From: Leptospira limi
GTDB taxonomy: Bacteria; Spirochaetota; Leptospiria; Leptospirales; Leptospiraceae
Direction of reading: 5' to 3'
Assembly: GCF_026151395.1 (NCBI RefSeq)
Contig: NZ_JAMQPV010000001.1
Location: forward strand, 868,001 to 932,000
DNA: 64,000 nucleotides
Part shown: positions 38,108 through 47,940 of the stretch, in pieces
Position numbering within the stretch: position 1 is the first letter of the stretch
Layout: every line of letters begins with the position of its first letter
Translations under genes and position numbers: made by a program
Notes under the pieces: model-generated
Told to the model about the DNA's origin: nothing
Databases searched by the model: none
Seen by the model: only the letters and a program-made list of their open reading frames with translations

Positions 38108-38911
38108 ATGAGACCAAGTTTTCCTGAAGCTCAGTTAATTGACACTCCCAATGGAAAAGTGCCTAAGTTATACAGTTGTGCCGAATGCCGGAGTGGTGCT
38201 GGACTGGATTTTGCCTTCTCCATGGCATTCCAACCCATCATTGATTGGAACCAAAAGAAAATATATTCACACGAAGCATTGGTTCGAGGGACACAAGGGG
38301 AATCAGCGTATTCGATTCTCTCCAAAGTAAACCAAACCAATCGATACCAGTTTGACCAGTCTTGTCGGATCAAAGCCATCCAACTCGCAAGCCAAATCCA
38401 AATACCAGCTTTACTCAATATTAATTTTCTCCCCAATGCTGTGTACCAACCGGAGACCTGTATCCGCACCACTTTAGAAGCAAGTCGTGAATATAATTTT
38501 CCATTGAACCGATTGGTCTTCGAACTAACTGAGGGAGAAGAAGTCCAAGACCACAATCATATTATCAATATCTTTAAAGCCTACCAAAAATATGGGTTTT
38601 TGACTGCGATTGATGATTTTGGATCAGGGTATTCGGGTCTGAACCTCCTGGCCAAATTCCAACCAGATCTTATCAAATTGGATATGGAACTCATTCGAAA
38701 TATCCATACCAATTCCGTTGCCAGAAAACTCACAAAAGCCATCGCAGATGTTTGTCATGAGATAGGGATTCTCGTCATTGCGGAAGGTGTGGAGACTGTG
38801 GAAGAATTGAAAGTGTTAGTTGATATGGGGATTCATTTATACCAAGGGTATTTGTTTTCAAAACCAGCGTTTGAATCCGCTGGCGAAATTCAATTCCCTT
38901 CTCTTTCGTAA
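38108..38911 (+). CDS. Stand-alone EAL domain cyclic-di-GMP phosphodiesterase
   Basis: The 267-residue protein is one EAL domain with a short N-terminal extension. Catalytic landmarks are all present: EAL at 56-58, LLNINFLPN, ELTEGEE, AIDDFGSGYSGL, LIKLDMELI and VIAEGVET, then YQGYLFSKP. Family knowledge therefore predicts an active enzyme that cleaves cyclic-di-GMP. The N-terminal extension has CAEC at 24-27, a possible metal or redox site. No sensor domain is fused. The start is ATG at 38108. Confidence 0.92.
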   Translation: MRPSFPEAQLIDTPNGKVPKLYSCAECRSGAGLDFAFSMAFQPIIDWNQKKIYSHEALVRGTQGESAYSILSKVNQTNRYQFDQSCRIKAIQLASQIQIPALLNINFLPNAVYQPETCIRTTLEASREYNFPLNRLVFELTEGEEVQDHNHIINIFKAYQKYGFLTAIDDFGSGYSGLNLLAKFQPDLIKLDMELIRNIHTNSVARKLTKAIADVCHEIGILVIAEGVETVEELKVLVDMGIHLYQGYLFSKPAFESAGEIQFPSLS

Positions 38912-38916
38912 TTCAT

Positions 38917-40101
38917 TTACAACAGAAAACTTTTTAAATCTCTTCTGAGAGAATCAAACTGATAAGAACTCCTACCAAGCCTTGCAATCAATTGGATTTC
39001 CTCGTTTGGTTTTAGTTTTAAAATTTGTTTTAATTTTTTAGTAAAAACTCGGCTCTCAGGATAATCTTCCACTGCTTGGTTCATCGTATGGAAGGCAATG
39101 TTTTTGACTCCGCATGACAATGTATAACGCATAAAATCTCTTCCTGTCTGGATCCAAGTGGTTTCATCGTCCTTTCCCTCTGACAAAAAAAATACTAGCG
39201 CTTTTGAAGAATACACTTGTGAACGAAACATTTCAATCCCTGCTTTTTTGGAATCTTCAGAATGCCAAGCTTCCTTCGATAAATCCACAAAGAATTTTTT
39301 AGCAAACCAAAGTTTGAGACCAGACAATCCGTTTCCTTCTAATGTTAATCCATCGCGGTTTGTTAACATTGATTCTTCCGTTAAACGAAACCATTTGCGA
39401 TTGAGTTCATTGGATACATAACGATTGGTTTCCATGGCAAACGCTTCGTCTAGTATTGGTAAGATGGAATTCATTAAAGTAGGATCATTTGTCCAGCGTA
39501 TGTTTTGAAGAAAGGGTCTAGCCAAGGATTGTATTTCTTCAAGTTCTGCATTTCCGAGAAGTTCACCAGAGTAAACAGATCGATTCATCCTCCTTTTGTT
39601 AATACCAGAAAACACAAAGTCATGCACACATTCTGTTTTGGGTTGGATAGTTACCTTTGCAATTGGAGTTTTGGAAAATGAATTTGATTTTGGTTTTCCA
39701 TTGGGAAAAAGTTTGATCGTAGTATCAAACATTAATGAATCTGCCGTTAGGTGACAAAGTTCTAAAAAACAACCCTGTGTATGGTAAAATTGACGATTGA
39801 TAGGATCAATCTCTGGTAACTGTTTGTCCCCATCTCCATAGAGATAAAACTCAGAATCTGAGGTTTTTTTGAATTTCCAAGGTTGAGAATTATGAGAGTT
39901 TGGTGCAAGAATTGCCGTCAGCAAAATTTGATCGATGGGTTTTGTGTAACCTAAGGATTCTGCATATGCGATTGGATTTTCCCTGTGTTTTTGATTCTCT
40001 TCACTCCCAAAGGCATATAGGCTTTTTTGTAACGACGGAAACGAAATGATACTACCAATCGCTAAACTTTTTTTTAAAAAACTTTCTCTACTATGTTTCA
40101 T
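38917..40101 (-). CDS. Acg-like FMN-dependent nitroreductase-fold protein, exported
   Basis: The 394-residue protein starts with a Tat-like signal (SRESFLKKSLAIGSII) in which the second Arg of the twin pair is Glu. The mature part has the nitroreductase-fold segments LAPNSHNSQPWKF (about 66-78) and INKRRMNRSVYSG (about 166-178), typical of the Acg branch that binds FMN but often lacks ordinary nitroreductase activity. A periplasmic location is inferred. Divergent from the DsbA-like gene 52 bases away, so the two may share a control region. Confidence 0.78.
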   Translation of the reverse strand: MKHSRESFLKKSLAIGSIISFPSLQKSLYAFGSEENQKHRENPIAYAESLGYTKPIDQILLTAILAPNSHNSQPWKFKKTSDSEFYLYGDGDKQLPEIDPINRQFYHTQGCFLELCHLTADSLMFDTTIKLFPNGKPKSNSFSKTPIAKVTIQPKTECVHDFVFSGINKRRMNRSVYSGELLGNAELEEIQSLARPFLQNIRWTNDPTLMNSILPILDEAFAMETNRYVSNELNRKWFRLTEESMLTNRDGLTLEGNGLSGLKLWFAKKFFVDLSKEAWHSEDSKKAGIEMFRSQVYSSKALVFFLSEGKDDETTWIQTGRDFMRYTLSCGVKNIAFHTMNQAVEDYPESRVFTKKLKQILKLKPNEEIQLIARLGRSSYQFDSLRRDLKSFLL

Positions 40102-40153
40102 CTTTTTCCTGGATATAGAATCATTCCCATTATGAAGTGGAGTCTAATCTAAA

Positions 40154-40828
40154 ATGTCAACCAACTCTGAATTATTTCCAATCGATATTGTTTCTGATGT
40201 AGCCTGTCCTTGGTGTTATGTAGGCAAAAAGAAATTAGAAAAAGCGCTACAAATTGTAGGGAATACCATCACTCCTGAAATTCGATGGAGACCTTTTCAG
40301 TTATCACCCGAAATTCCAGAAGAGGGGATTGACTATAAACTACACCTAACACAAAAATTTGGAAGTTTAGATCGATTGGATGGAGCTTGGAAACGACTGA
40401 CTGACATTGGAAACGATGTAGGGATTCAGTTTCAATTCCAAAACATACCTAAGGCAACAAACACTTTGGTTTTACATGCACTTGTTTCTGCCCTTCCCAG
40501 TTTGGAAGCACAACAGAATTTAGTGGAAAGGTTTTTTGCTGCCAATTTCGCAGAAGCATTGGACTTAAGTGACAAAGAAACAGTTTGGAAGGTTGCCGAA
40601 CCCGTTTACAAAGATAGAAATTTATTCGAATCCATTTATTCAGATACCAAATTGAAAAACGATATCCAACAAGAAATCCAATATTACCACCAAAACGGGA
40701 TTAGTGGGGTTCCGTATTTTATCATTGGTGGGAAATACGCAGTGAGTGGCGCTCAGGATACTTCCGTTTTTGTTGAAGTGATCGAAACCGTCATAAAAGA
40801 GCGGGAATCTGGAAATAAAGGTCAATAA
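40154..40828 (+). CDS. FrnE-like DsbA-family oxidoreductase
   Basis: The 224-residue protein opens with DIVSDVACPWCYVGKKKLEK, where Cys18 and Cys21 form a CPWC active site, and ends with the cis-proline segment GISGVPYFIIGGKYAVSGAQ near 185-204. This is the cytosolic FrnE/2-hydroxychromene-2-carboxylate isomerase-like branch of the DsbA family. No signal peptide, so disulfide handling would be in the cytosol. Role in this organism is unknown. It is divergent from the Acg-like gene. Confidence 0.9.
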   Translation: MSTNSELFPIDIVSDVACPWCYVGKKKLEKALQIVGNTITPEIRWRPFQLSPEIPEEGIDYKLHLTQKFGSLDRLDGAWKRLTDIGNDVGIQFQFQNIPKATNTLVLHALVSALPSLEAQQNLVERFFAANFAEALDLSDKETVWKVAEPVYKDRNLFESIYSDTKLKNDIQQEIQYYHQNGISGVPYFIIGGKYAVSGAQDTSVFVEVIETVIKERESGNKGQ

Positions 40829-40890
40829 ATTTCCTAATCATCTTGACTCGCTGGTCAATATCTTAATATTTCGTATTCATTAGTGTTCTT

Positions 40891-43800
40891 ATGAGAAAAG
40901 TTATCCATTTTTTTGTTTATAAACCGTTAGTTGCAAACTTGGTTTTTATATTTTTGTTTCTTGCGGGGATCATTTCCGTTCTTTCTATGAAACGGGAAGC
41001 ATTCCCTCGTGTCAACTTTCGCCAAGTGCGTGTTCTCACAGTGTATCCTGGTGCAAGCCCTGTGGATGTGGAAAAAAAAGTAACGATTCCCATTGAAGAG
41101 AAGTTACGCGAAGTAGAAGGGCTTGATTCAGTTCGTTCCATTTCCCGAAATTCCGAATCCGATATTAGCATCAAAATCGATTTAGAACACAACAACCCTG
41201 ATGGTGTTGTGAATGACATTCGTCGTGCTGTGGACCGTGTTACCAATTTACCAACCCAAGTAAAGGATCGACCCATTGTCACGGAACAAAAGAGTTCGAA
41301 CTTTCCTGTTTTAGAAATCGCAATCCATGGTGCGATGGATGAAATGGAATTACAAGAAATGGGGCGTTTCATTGAAGATGAGATGCGAAAAGTTTCTGGA
41401 GTTTCTCGGGTTGATGCGTTTGGAAAACGGAAAGAAGAATGGCGGATACGTGTTGATCCAGATTTAAAAAAACGATATACCATTGGATTTTCTGATATCA
41501 TCAATGCAATTTCCAAACGTAATATCAGTGTTCCTGCAGGTTCTTTTTTAAGACCCATCACACAAGACATTCGTGTGACTGGAGAGATTGCTGAAATCAA
41601 TGATATCAAAAACATTCCGATTCGTTCAAATGAAACGGGAAATTCAATTTTACTTTCACAAGTTGCCAATGTAAAAGATACGTATGAAAGACCACGTGTG
41701 CTCGCAGTAGTCAATGGTGAGCCTGCTTATGTTTTACAAATCATTAAAAAAGACAGTGCTGACATCATTCGAACGGTTGAAGCAGTCCAAGGTCGAATTG
41801 AAGAATTAAAGAAACAAATTCCGGCAAACATTCAATTTACGGAATTAAATAACGAAGGAAAAAGAGCAATCAAACGACTAGATGTGGTGATTACAAACTC
41901 TCTCCAAGGTTTGTTTTTAGTTGTTGTAGTACTCATTTTGTTTTTTAGTTTTAAAGATTCACTTTTAACAAGTTTATCTTTACCACTGACATTATTTGCG
42001 ACCACCATTGCATTTCCAATCTTTGATGTATCCTTTAACTTAGTTTCGATGCTTGGGATCATCATTTCACTTGGGATGCTCGTGGACAATAGTATCATCA
42101 TCTCTGAAAATATTTATAAGTATCGTTCGAAAAATTTTGAGTCAAGAGAAGCAGCTGTCTTAGGTGCGAGTGAATTGTTTGTTCCTATCATAGGATCTTA
42201 TCTAACAACAGTAGCAGCGTTTTTACCGATGGCATTTATGTCCGGGATCATGGGAAAATTCATTTGGCAGATTCCATTTATGGTGATCGTTGCGCTGACT
42301 TTATCATTGTTTGAATCTTTTCTTTTATTACCTGTTCGGTATGCACAGTTTACTTCGAATGAACCAAAAAAAAGATCCAAATATAGGGATCGATTTCGTT
42401 CCATCTTGGAAAATGGTTTTGATTCTTTAAAAACAAAGTTTACAAATTTTATTACCAAAGTAGTAGGAAGACCATTCATAACACTTGGATGTATCCTCAT
42501 CGTATTTTTGTCATCTTGTGGCTTAGTAGGTCTCATGAACTTCAATCTATTCCCAAAAGAAGGGATTGATTACGTGCTGGTAAGAGCAGAATTTCCGCCT
42601 GACTTTTCGGCACAAGAGACCGCCAAACAATTGCAATATTTCCAACCCATTTTAGATAAAATTCCAAAATCAGAAGTACAAAGTGTCATTTTAAAAATTG
42701 GGATCCAACAAACGGATCCTACTGACCCACTCACAAGGATTGGGGAACAATTGGGAATGGCACAAATCATACTTGTTCCGGAAACTGAACGAAAAAGAAC
42801 CGCCCAAGAAATATTTGGAGAACTGGAACCTGATTTAAAAAAATTACCGAATGCCATTTCGGTCATGGTGGATTTGGTGGTGAATGGACCTCCGATTGGA
42901 GCCGCAGTTACCGTTGCCATTGAAGGCCGTGATTACAAAACATTAAAACAAATTTCCAATGAGATGCAGGACTTTCTTCGAAAACAAGAAGGTGTCATCA
43001 ATATCAATGATGATTATAAACCAGGTAGAGAAGAAATTCAAATCCGTGTAAAAGATACTGCATCAGCGATCACAGGGATTGATACAGAGATCACAGCCTA
43101 TTATGTGCGAACTGCTATGGAAGGTCTGGAAGCTTCTAACTTACGAAAAGGAAAAGATGAAGTCCGAATCATCATCCAAAATGATGATCGTTTTCGAGAT
43201 GGAATAGAAGATTTAGATTCCATCCAAATTTCCAATAAATTTGGTCTACTAACACCGATTACAGCAGTCACAACAAAAACAACTGTCCAAGGAATCGAAG
43301 CGCTTTACCACAATGACTATGAAAAAGCAATTACAGTCCTTGCTGATGTAAATGAATCGATTACAAGTTCATCCATCGTAAATGGAAAAATTGTAGATGA
43401 GTTTGGAAATATCGGGAAAAAATACCCTGGTTACAAAATCAAATTTCGTGGTGAACAAGAAGAAACTGCCAAATCAATGGTTTCTTTGTTAGTTGCAGGT
43501 GTATTGGCCTTTTTTGGAATTTTTGCCATCCTTGCAATTATCTTTAATAGTATCAAAAAACCTGTGTTGATCTTATTATCGATCCCTCTCGGATTTGTGG
43601 GTGTTGTATTTGGATTTTTGATTTCTGGAAAGGCTCTCAGTTTTCTTGCGATGATTGGTATCATCGGTCTTGCGGGTGTGATTGTTAACGCCTCGATTGT
43701 CTTAGTGGATACGATTGAAGAATTCCAATCCAAAGGAGAGGGACTTTTGGAATCTCTCATTACAGCATCATCGGAACGTTTTAGGCCCATCCTTGTAACA

Positions 43801-43977
43801 ACGATGACAACCATGGCAGGGATGATTCCGACAGCGTATGCGATTGGAGGTTCAGACCCACTCCTCATCCCGATGACATTGTCACTGGCTTGGGGATTAG
43901 GGTTTGGAACATTTGGCTCCTTGATCTTTATCCCAGCTAGTTTTTCTGCGTATTACAAATTAAAAAAACGAGCATAA
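40891..43977 (+). CDS. RND-family efflux transporter (AcrB-like)
   Basis: The 1028-residue inner-membrane protein has the RND layout: a first helix (about 12-30), a large periplasmic loop (about 35-330) with YPGASPVDVEKKVTIPIEE, a helix bundle including GIIISLGMLVDNSIII, a second periplasmic loop (about 545-860), and a final helix bundle with GIIGLAGVIVNASIVLVDTIEE. Hydrophobe/amphiphile efflux or metal export are both possible. The usual periplasmic adaptor and outer-membrane channel genes are not beside it in the window. A terminator hairpin follows its stop. Confidence 0.9.
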   Translation: MRKVIHFFVYKPLVANLVFIFLFLAGIISVLSMKREAFPRVNFRQVRVLTVYPGASPVDVEKKVTIPIEEKLREVEGLDSVRSISRNSESDISIKIDLEHNNPDGVVNDIRRAVDRVTNLPTQVKDRPIVTEQKSSNFPVLEIAIHGAMDEMELQEMGRFIEDEMRKVSGVSRVDAFGKRKEEWRIRVDPDLKKRYTIGFSDIINAISKRNISVPAGSFLRPITQDIRVTGEIAEINDIKNIPIRSNETGNSILLSQVANVKDTYERPRVLAVVNGEPAYVLQIIKKDSADIIRTVEAVQGRIEELKKQIPANIQFTELNNEGKRAIKRLDVVITNSLQGLFLVVVVLILFFSFKDSLLTSLSLPLTLFATTIAFPIFDVSFNLVSMLGIIISLGMLVDNSIIISENIYKYRSKNFESREAAVLGASELFVPIIGSYLTTVAAFLPMAFMSGIMGKFIWQIPFMVIVALTLSLFESFLLLPVRYAQFTSNEPKKRSKYRDRFRSILENGFDSLKTKFTNFITKVVGRPFITLGCILIVFLSSCGLVGLMNFNLFPKEGIDYVLVRAEFPPDFSAQETAKQLQYFQPILDKIPKSEVQSVILKIGIQQTDPTDPLTRIGEQLGMAQIILVPETERKRTAQEIFGELEPDLKKLPNAISVMVDLVVNGPPIGAAVTVAIEGRDYKTLKQISNEMQDFLRKQEGVININDDYKPGREEIQIRVKDTASAITGIDTEITAYYVRTAMEGLEASNLRKGKDEVRIIIQNDDRFRDGIEDLDSIQISNKFGLLTPITAVTTKTTVQGIEALYHNDYEKAITVLADVNESITSSSIVNGKIVDEFGNIGKKYPGYKIKFRGEQEETAKSMVSLLVAGVLAFFGIFAILAIIFNSIKKPVLILLSIPLGFVGVVFGFLISGKALSFLAMIGIIGLAGVIVNASIVLVDTIEEFQSKGEGLLESLITASSERFRPILVTTMTTMAGMIPTAYAIGGSDPLLIPMTLSLAWGLGFGTFGSLIFIPASFSAYYKLKKRA

Positions 43978-44026
43978 GCGGACTGATTCGATTTCTATAG
44001 ATCGATTACTCTAAAAAAGAAAAGAT

Positions 44027-44066
44027 AAAGAGCGATGACAGTAATTGTGATCGCCCTTTCTTTTTT
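44027..44066. terminator. Bidirectional terminator between the RND gene and the DUF2804 gene
   Basis: An imperfect stem AAAG-A-GCGAT (44027-44036) pairs with ATCGC-C-CTTT (44050-44059), with inner ACA/TGT pairing. Six T residues follow on the plus strand (44061-44066), and A-rich sequence precedes it for the minus strand. The DUF2804 stop codon lies inside the T run. Confidence 0.65.
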
Positions 44067-45096
44067 AGTAGTGATTGAGAACATCTTCGGCAAATCCAAG
44101 AACGTTTTCTAGTTTGATTTTTTTTCCATCATCCAATACTACTGTTCCATTAAATTTTCCAAAGACTTGGTGTTGCACCGATTTAATGACCACAAAGTTC
44201 ATATATGAATTACGATCCACTATGGGTTGGAAATCCAGATCCAAACGGTTGTTATTGGATACAAATTTCCAAGGTGCCATATAATCTTTCGTATTGATGA
44301 TAAATTTTACTTCATCCAATTTGTGAATTTTACCATCATACAAAATGACATTTTCGGAAGCAGGAGTTCTGTCTGAAAAACCATACCCTAAATTGAGTCC
44401 AAACGGTTTTCCATCAATCCAAGCTGAAACGGAACTCCAGTACCAACGATTTTTGTATGTCCAAACACCTCTCCCCCAATCCAAAGCACCAAAATCTGTT
44501 TTGGAATCAAATGTGAGAGTCTGGTTTCCAACGACTACATTACCTGTCGCTGGCATACAATTGATTTTGGTATTATAATAGAATGCCTTTCTGTTTTCCT
44601 TCCAAGAGGTGGCAATATTCATTGTATCCATTTTTGGTTCTGTTAGTTCAATTTTTCCTTGGATCCCACGGGAGCCGTCAGGTGCTACAAAATCTTTGGA
44701 TTCAAATTCTAAGGTTCGTTTGCCATGAATCGTTTCAAAACGTAAGGATAGTTTTTTGTCTTCGAAAGAAACAACTCCACTATCATTCACTCTTGGGAAT
44801 CCAGTTTTGCCAAGTGGCATTACCGATAAAGTATCAATTTGTTTGAAGATTCCTTTTTTAAAATCTAAATAACAAATGGCAAAAAGTCCCGCATAACCTA
44901 AGTCTGACGCTGTAAATGTTATGCCGTATTCTTTTGATGGAGAAAGCACCGAATAATAATCCCATTCCTTAATCCTAAGTTTTGAAGCGGCAATATTTTC
45001 TCTGTTATAAGTCCAATAGGGTGAACGTGCCCAACCTTCTTGTGTAATTGTTCCATCGGAGTTGAGCAGAGGAATTTGTTTTTTGATTTCAGACAT
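44065..45096 (-). CDS. DUF2804 protein
   Basis: The 343-residue soluble protein matches my recollection of DUF2804: GWARSPYWTYNRENIAASKLRIKEWDYY near the start (quoted in part, GWARSPYWTYN), LDWGRGVWTYKNRWYW in the middle and a strand-rich C-terminus. It may have a lipocalin-like two-barrel fold; the function is not established. The frame is open back to 45246, but the ATG at 45096 is chosen because the longer frame would cross the start of the divergent GMC gene. It pairs divergently with a cholesterol-oxidase-like enzyme. Confidence 0.75.
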   Translation of the reverse strand: MSEIKKQIPLLNSDGTITQEGWARSPYWTYNRENIAASKLRIKEWDYYSVLSPSKEYGITFTASDLGYAGLFAICYLDFKKGIFKQIDTLSVMPLGKTGFPRVNDSGVVSFEDKKLSLRFETIHGKRTLEFESKDFVAPDGSRGIQGKIELTEPKMDTMNIATSWKENRKAFYYNTKINCMPATGNVVVGNQTLTFDSKTDFGALDWGRGVWTYKNRWYWSSVSAWIDGKPFGLNLGYGFSDRTPASENVILYDGKIHKLDEVKFIINTKDYMAPWKFVSNNNRLDLDFQPIVDRNSYMNFVVIKSVQHQVFGKFNGTVVLDDGKKIKLENVLGFAEDVLNHY

Positions 45097-45227
45097 GAAC
45101 CGATTCAAAACCGATGATTTGATTCGACCAGAAGTTTTTTCAGAATTCCTAAGAGCGAATTGACAGAAAATGAATTCAATCGGAGAATCGGATTCGCTCA
45201 TTCTCCACAAACAAGGAAAAACGAACC

Positions 45228-46961
45228 ATGAACCAAACCATTCCAAAAGAACAAAAATTTGATTACGACGTGATTATAGTTGGTTCAGGCTTTGGTGGTT
45301 CTGTTTCTGCATATCGTCTTTCTCAAAAGGGATATAAAGTTTTGGTCATTGAATCCGGCAAACGTTGGAAGGCTGGAGATTTTCCAAAAACCAATTGGAG
45401 TTTACGAAAGTATTTGTGGATGCCAAAACTTGGATTTTATGGAATCCAAAGGATCAACCTACTGAATGATTTTTTACTTGTGAGTGGATCAGGAGTAGGT
45501 GGTGGATCACTTGTCTATGCTTGTACTCTATATGTTCCTTCTAGTAAAGTTTTAAACTCACCATTGTATTCCAAAATGGGTGGAGAAAAAGCATTATTGC
45601 CCTTTTACGATGTTGCAAAACATATGTTAGGCGTAACTGAAAATCCTCAATTATGGGAACCTGACCATTTATTGTTGGAAACTGCTAAATCATTTGGAAA
45701 AGAAGATACCTTTCGTAGAACACCTGTTGGAATTTATTTTGGTAACAAAAATGATCCTAAGGATCCATTTTTTGATGGTGATGGTCCAGATCGTGATCCT
45801 TGTAATTATTGTGGTGGGTGCATGGTTGGTTGCCGCCATAATGCTAAAAACACACTCGATAAAAACTATTTGTATTTAGCTGAGAAGTTAGGTGCTGTTA
45901 TTTTACCTGAAACCAAAGTTACCTCTCTTATCCCACTCAATGCAAAAGGAATTCCTGATCCAGAAGCTAGTGGAGAATTTGGATATGAATTAGAAACAAA
46001 CAGTACAACAGGTTGGTTTGGTTATCCAAAACGAAAATTTCGATCCGAACAAGTTGTTCTGTCTGCAGGTGTGATGGGAACTGTTGGTTTACTTCTCAAA
46101 ATGCAACAGGAAAACAAAATGATTCGTTTGTCTGAGAAGTTAGGTGATACTGTCCGAACCAATAGTGAAACAGTTTTACCAGTGACAGTCCCATCCAGTA
46201 ATCATGCAGATTATTCGCGAGGGATTGCCATCACTTCTTCTGTCCACCCTGATGAAAATACACATATTGAACCTGTTAGGTATTCGAAAGGCTCCGATTT
46301 TTTTGGTGTCCTTGCCAGTGTGATGACTGATGGTGGAGGGAAGTTTCCGCGACCACTGAAGTTTTTTTGGACAATGTTACGCCATCCAATTTACTTTCTC
46401 AAAGCTCACAATCCATTTGGATTTGCAAAAAATTCAATCATCTTACTTGTCATGCAAACTGTGGACAATAGCGTACGACTTGTTCGCAAACGTCGTTTTA
46501 TTTGGCCTTTCCAGAGGACCATCACATCCGCTCTTTCCACTGGAGAACCAACCCCAACTTACATTCCGATCGCCAATGCCTTCACTCGCAAATTGGCTGA
46601 GATTGTTGGCGGGATTCCACGAAGTTCACTCAACGAAACATTATTGTCTGCTCCGGTTACAGGACACATCATGGGTGGGTGTATCGTGGCAGAAACCCCC
46701 GAAAAAGGTGTGATTGATTTGGAAAACAAAGTGTTTGGTTATGACAACCTACGTGTTTGCGATGCATCCATGTTGACTGTGAACTTAGGTGTGAACCCAA
46801 GTTTAACCATCACAGCATTGTCCGAAAGAGCAATGAGCCTCATCCCACCAAAGGAAACATCCGTTCCCTATTTAAAATTTGAAGTGAAACGCGGATTTGA
46901 TAAAATCATTAGTTTCAAACCGACTAAACGTCTGGTTAAAAAATCGACAAGAGTTAAGTAA
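45228..46961 (+). CDS. GMC-family flavoprotein, cholesterol-oxidase-like, with Cys motif
   Basis: The 577-residue enzyme has an N-terminal FAD motif GSGFGGS (19-25), a segment [12 protein letters not shown] (87-98) and a Cys cluster (Cys192, 195, 198, 202 in [12 protein letters not shown]) like that in mycobacterial ChoD-type cholesterol oxidases, which resembles a ferredoxin cluster loop. The C-terminus has [11 protein letters not shown] and [14 protein letters not shown], the usual GMC active-site and FAD regions. It probably oxidises an alcohol group on a sterol-like or other lipid. No signal peptide. The next gene (ankyrin) is 17 bases downstream. Confidence 0.85.
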   Translation: MNQTIPKEQKFDYDVIIVGSGFGGSVSAYRLSQKGYKVLVIESGKRWKAGDFPKTNWSLRKYLWMPKLGFYGIQRINLLNDFLLVSGSGVGGGSLVYACTLYVPSSKVLNSPLYSKMGGEKALLPFYDVAKHMLGVTENPQLWEPDHLLLETAKSFGKEDTFRRTPVGIYFGNKNDPKDPFFDGDGPDRDPCNYCGGCMVGCRHNAKNTLDKNYLYLAEKLGAVILPETKVTSLIPLNAKGIPDPEASGEFGYELETNSTTGWFGYPKRKFRSEQVVLSAGVMGTVGLLLKMQQENKMIRLSEKLGDTVRTNSETVLPVTVPSSNHADYSRGIAITSSVHPDENTHIEPVRYSKGSDFFGVLASVMTDGGGKFPRPLKFFWTMLRHPIYFLKAHNPFGFAKNSIILLVMQTVDNSVRLVRKRRFIWPFQRTITSALSTGEPTPTYIPIANAFTRKLAEIVGGIPRSSLNETLLSAPVTGHIMGGCIVAETPEKGVIDLENKVFGYDNLRVCDASMLTVNLGVNPSLTITALSERAMSLIPPKETSVPYLKFEVKRGFDKIISFKPTKRLVKKSTRVK

Positions 46962-46978
46962 CTTTTATCGTTACAAGA

Positions 46979-47890
46979 ATGAGTGTCATTGATGTTGCAA
47001 AGTCAGGTACAATAGAAGATTGGGATTTACTTCTAAAAGAAGGAGCCGATCCCAATGAACTGGATTCTTATGGAACTAACGCTCTCACTTGGATGTTAAA
47101 AGTTGACAATGTGGATTTGTTCCAACATGCGATCACAAAGGGAGCAGACCCCAATTCGCCTTACCGAACTCCTGGCAATGTGATCTTTGATGTGGTCAGC
47201 CAAAACCGCACACAATTTTTAAATGCACTGATCACTACTTCACCAATATGGAAAAACTCACCTAACCTTCTCACACGAGACAGAGAAGGGAATACTATTT
47301 TTCATATCGCTGTTTTGGAATCCATGGAAACTCTTTGGGAGTCCATCCATCCGTGGATCACTGAGGAAGTGATCTCATTACGGAATGAAGCCGGTCGTTC
47401 TATTTTTTTAGAAGCAGTGGTAGAGAATCGATTTGAGATTGTCTTGTATCTGTTAAAAACCTTTCCCCAAGTGAAAGACCATCTTGATCAAGAAGGGAAA
47501 AATGCACTGCATTTAGCCTCAGAAAGGAATCTGGATGAAGTTTGTGCCATCCTTTTAGAAGATGATAGTCTCAATTTAGAAACAAAGGATCAATTTGGAA
47601 ACACAGCTTTGTTTTTATCTGCTTCTTGTGATGGGGTGGAGTCTTTGAAGGAACTTCTTTATGCGGGAGCAAATCCATTTGTATGGGGTGAAAATGAGGA
47701 ATCGATTACTAGGTTACTTGACAGAGAAAAATTTGGGCATTGTCTCAAAACATGGAAAGACTTTGTGATCCAAAAGGCCATCTTAGGAGATTCTTATCCC
47801 CTAAGAGAGAAAATGATCCAATACATCAAAGTAGAAAAACCCTTTAAACCAGAAGAGCTCGCCAAAGCAAAGTTAGTGGATTTAATTTAA
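46979..47890 (+). CDS. Ankyrin-repeat protein
   Basis: The 303-residue soluble protein contains several ankyrin repeats, recognised by phrases such as LLLKEGADPNELDSYGTNAL (about 17-36), AITKGADPNSP, GNTIFHIAVLES, GKNALHLASERNLDEVCAILL and FGNTALFLSAS. Ankyrin repeats bind partner proteins. No catalytic domain and no signal peptide are seen. In bacteria such genes often sit next to an enzyme they bind or protect from; here the upstream neighbour, 17 bases away, is the GMC flavoprotein. Confidence 0.88.
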   Translation: MSVIDVAKSGTIEDWDLLLKEGADPNELDSYGTNALTWMLKVDNVDLFQHAITKGADPNSPYRTPGNVIFDVVSQNRTQFLNALITTSPIWKNSPNLLTRDREGNTIFHIAVLESMETLWESIHPWITEEVISLRNEAGRSIFLEAVVENRFEIVLYLLKTFPQVKDHLDQEGKNALHLASERNLDEVCAILLEDDSLNLETKDQFGNTALFLSASCDGVESLKELLYAGANPFVWGENEESITRLLDREKFGHCLKTWKDFVIQKAILGDSYPLREKMIQYIKVEKPFKPEELAKAKLVDLI

Positions 47891-47903
47891 ATTGAATGAA
47901 TTC

Positions 47904-47928
47904 AAATTAAATTAAATTAAATTAAATT
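47904..47928. repeat. Five perfect AAATT tandem repeats
   Basis: Five copies of AAATT run end to end in the 50-base gap between the ankyrin gene and the convergent lipoprotein gene. The left flank (47885-47903) is partly complementary to them, so an AT-rich stem-loop is possible. Confidence 0.85.
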
Positions 47929-47940
47929 TACATCAACCTA

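Noticed and set aside
40917..41714. Long minus-strand frame (265 residues) inside the RND gene
   Set aside because: Shadow of a certain plus-strand coding sequence; composition is Ser/Arg/Thr-rich as expected of an antisense frame.
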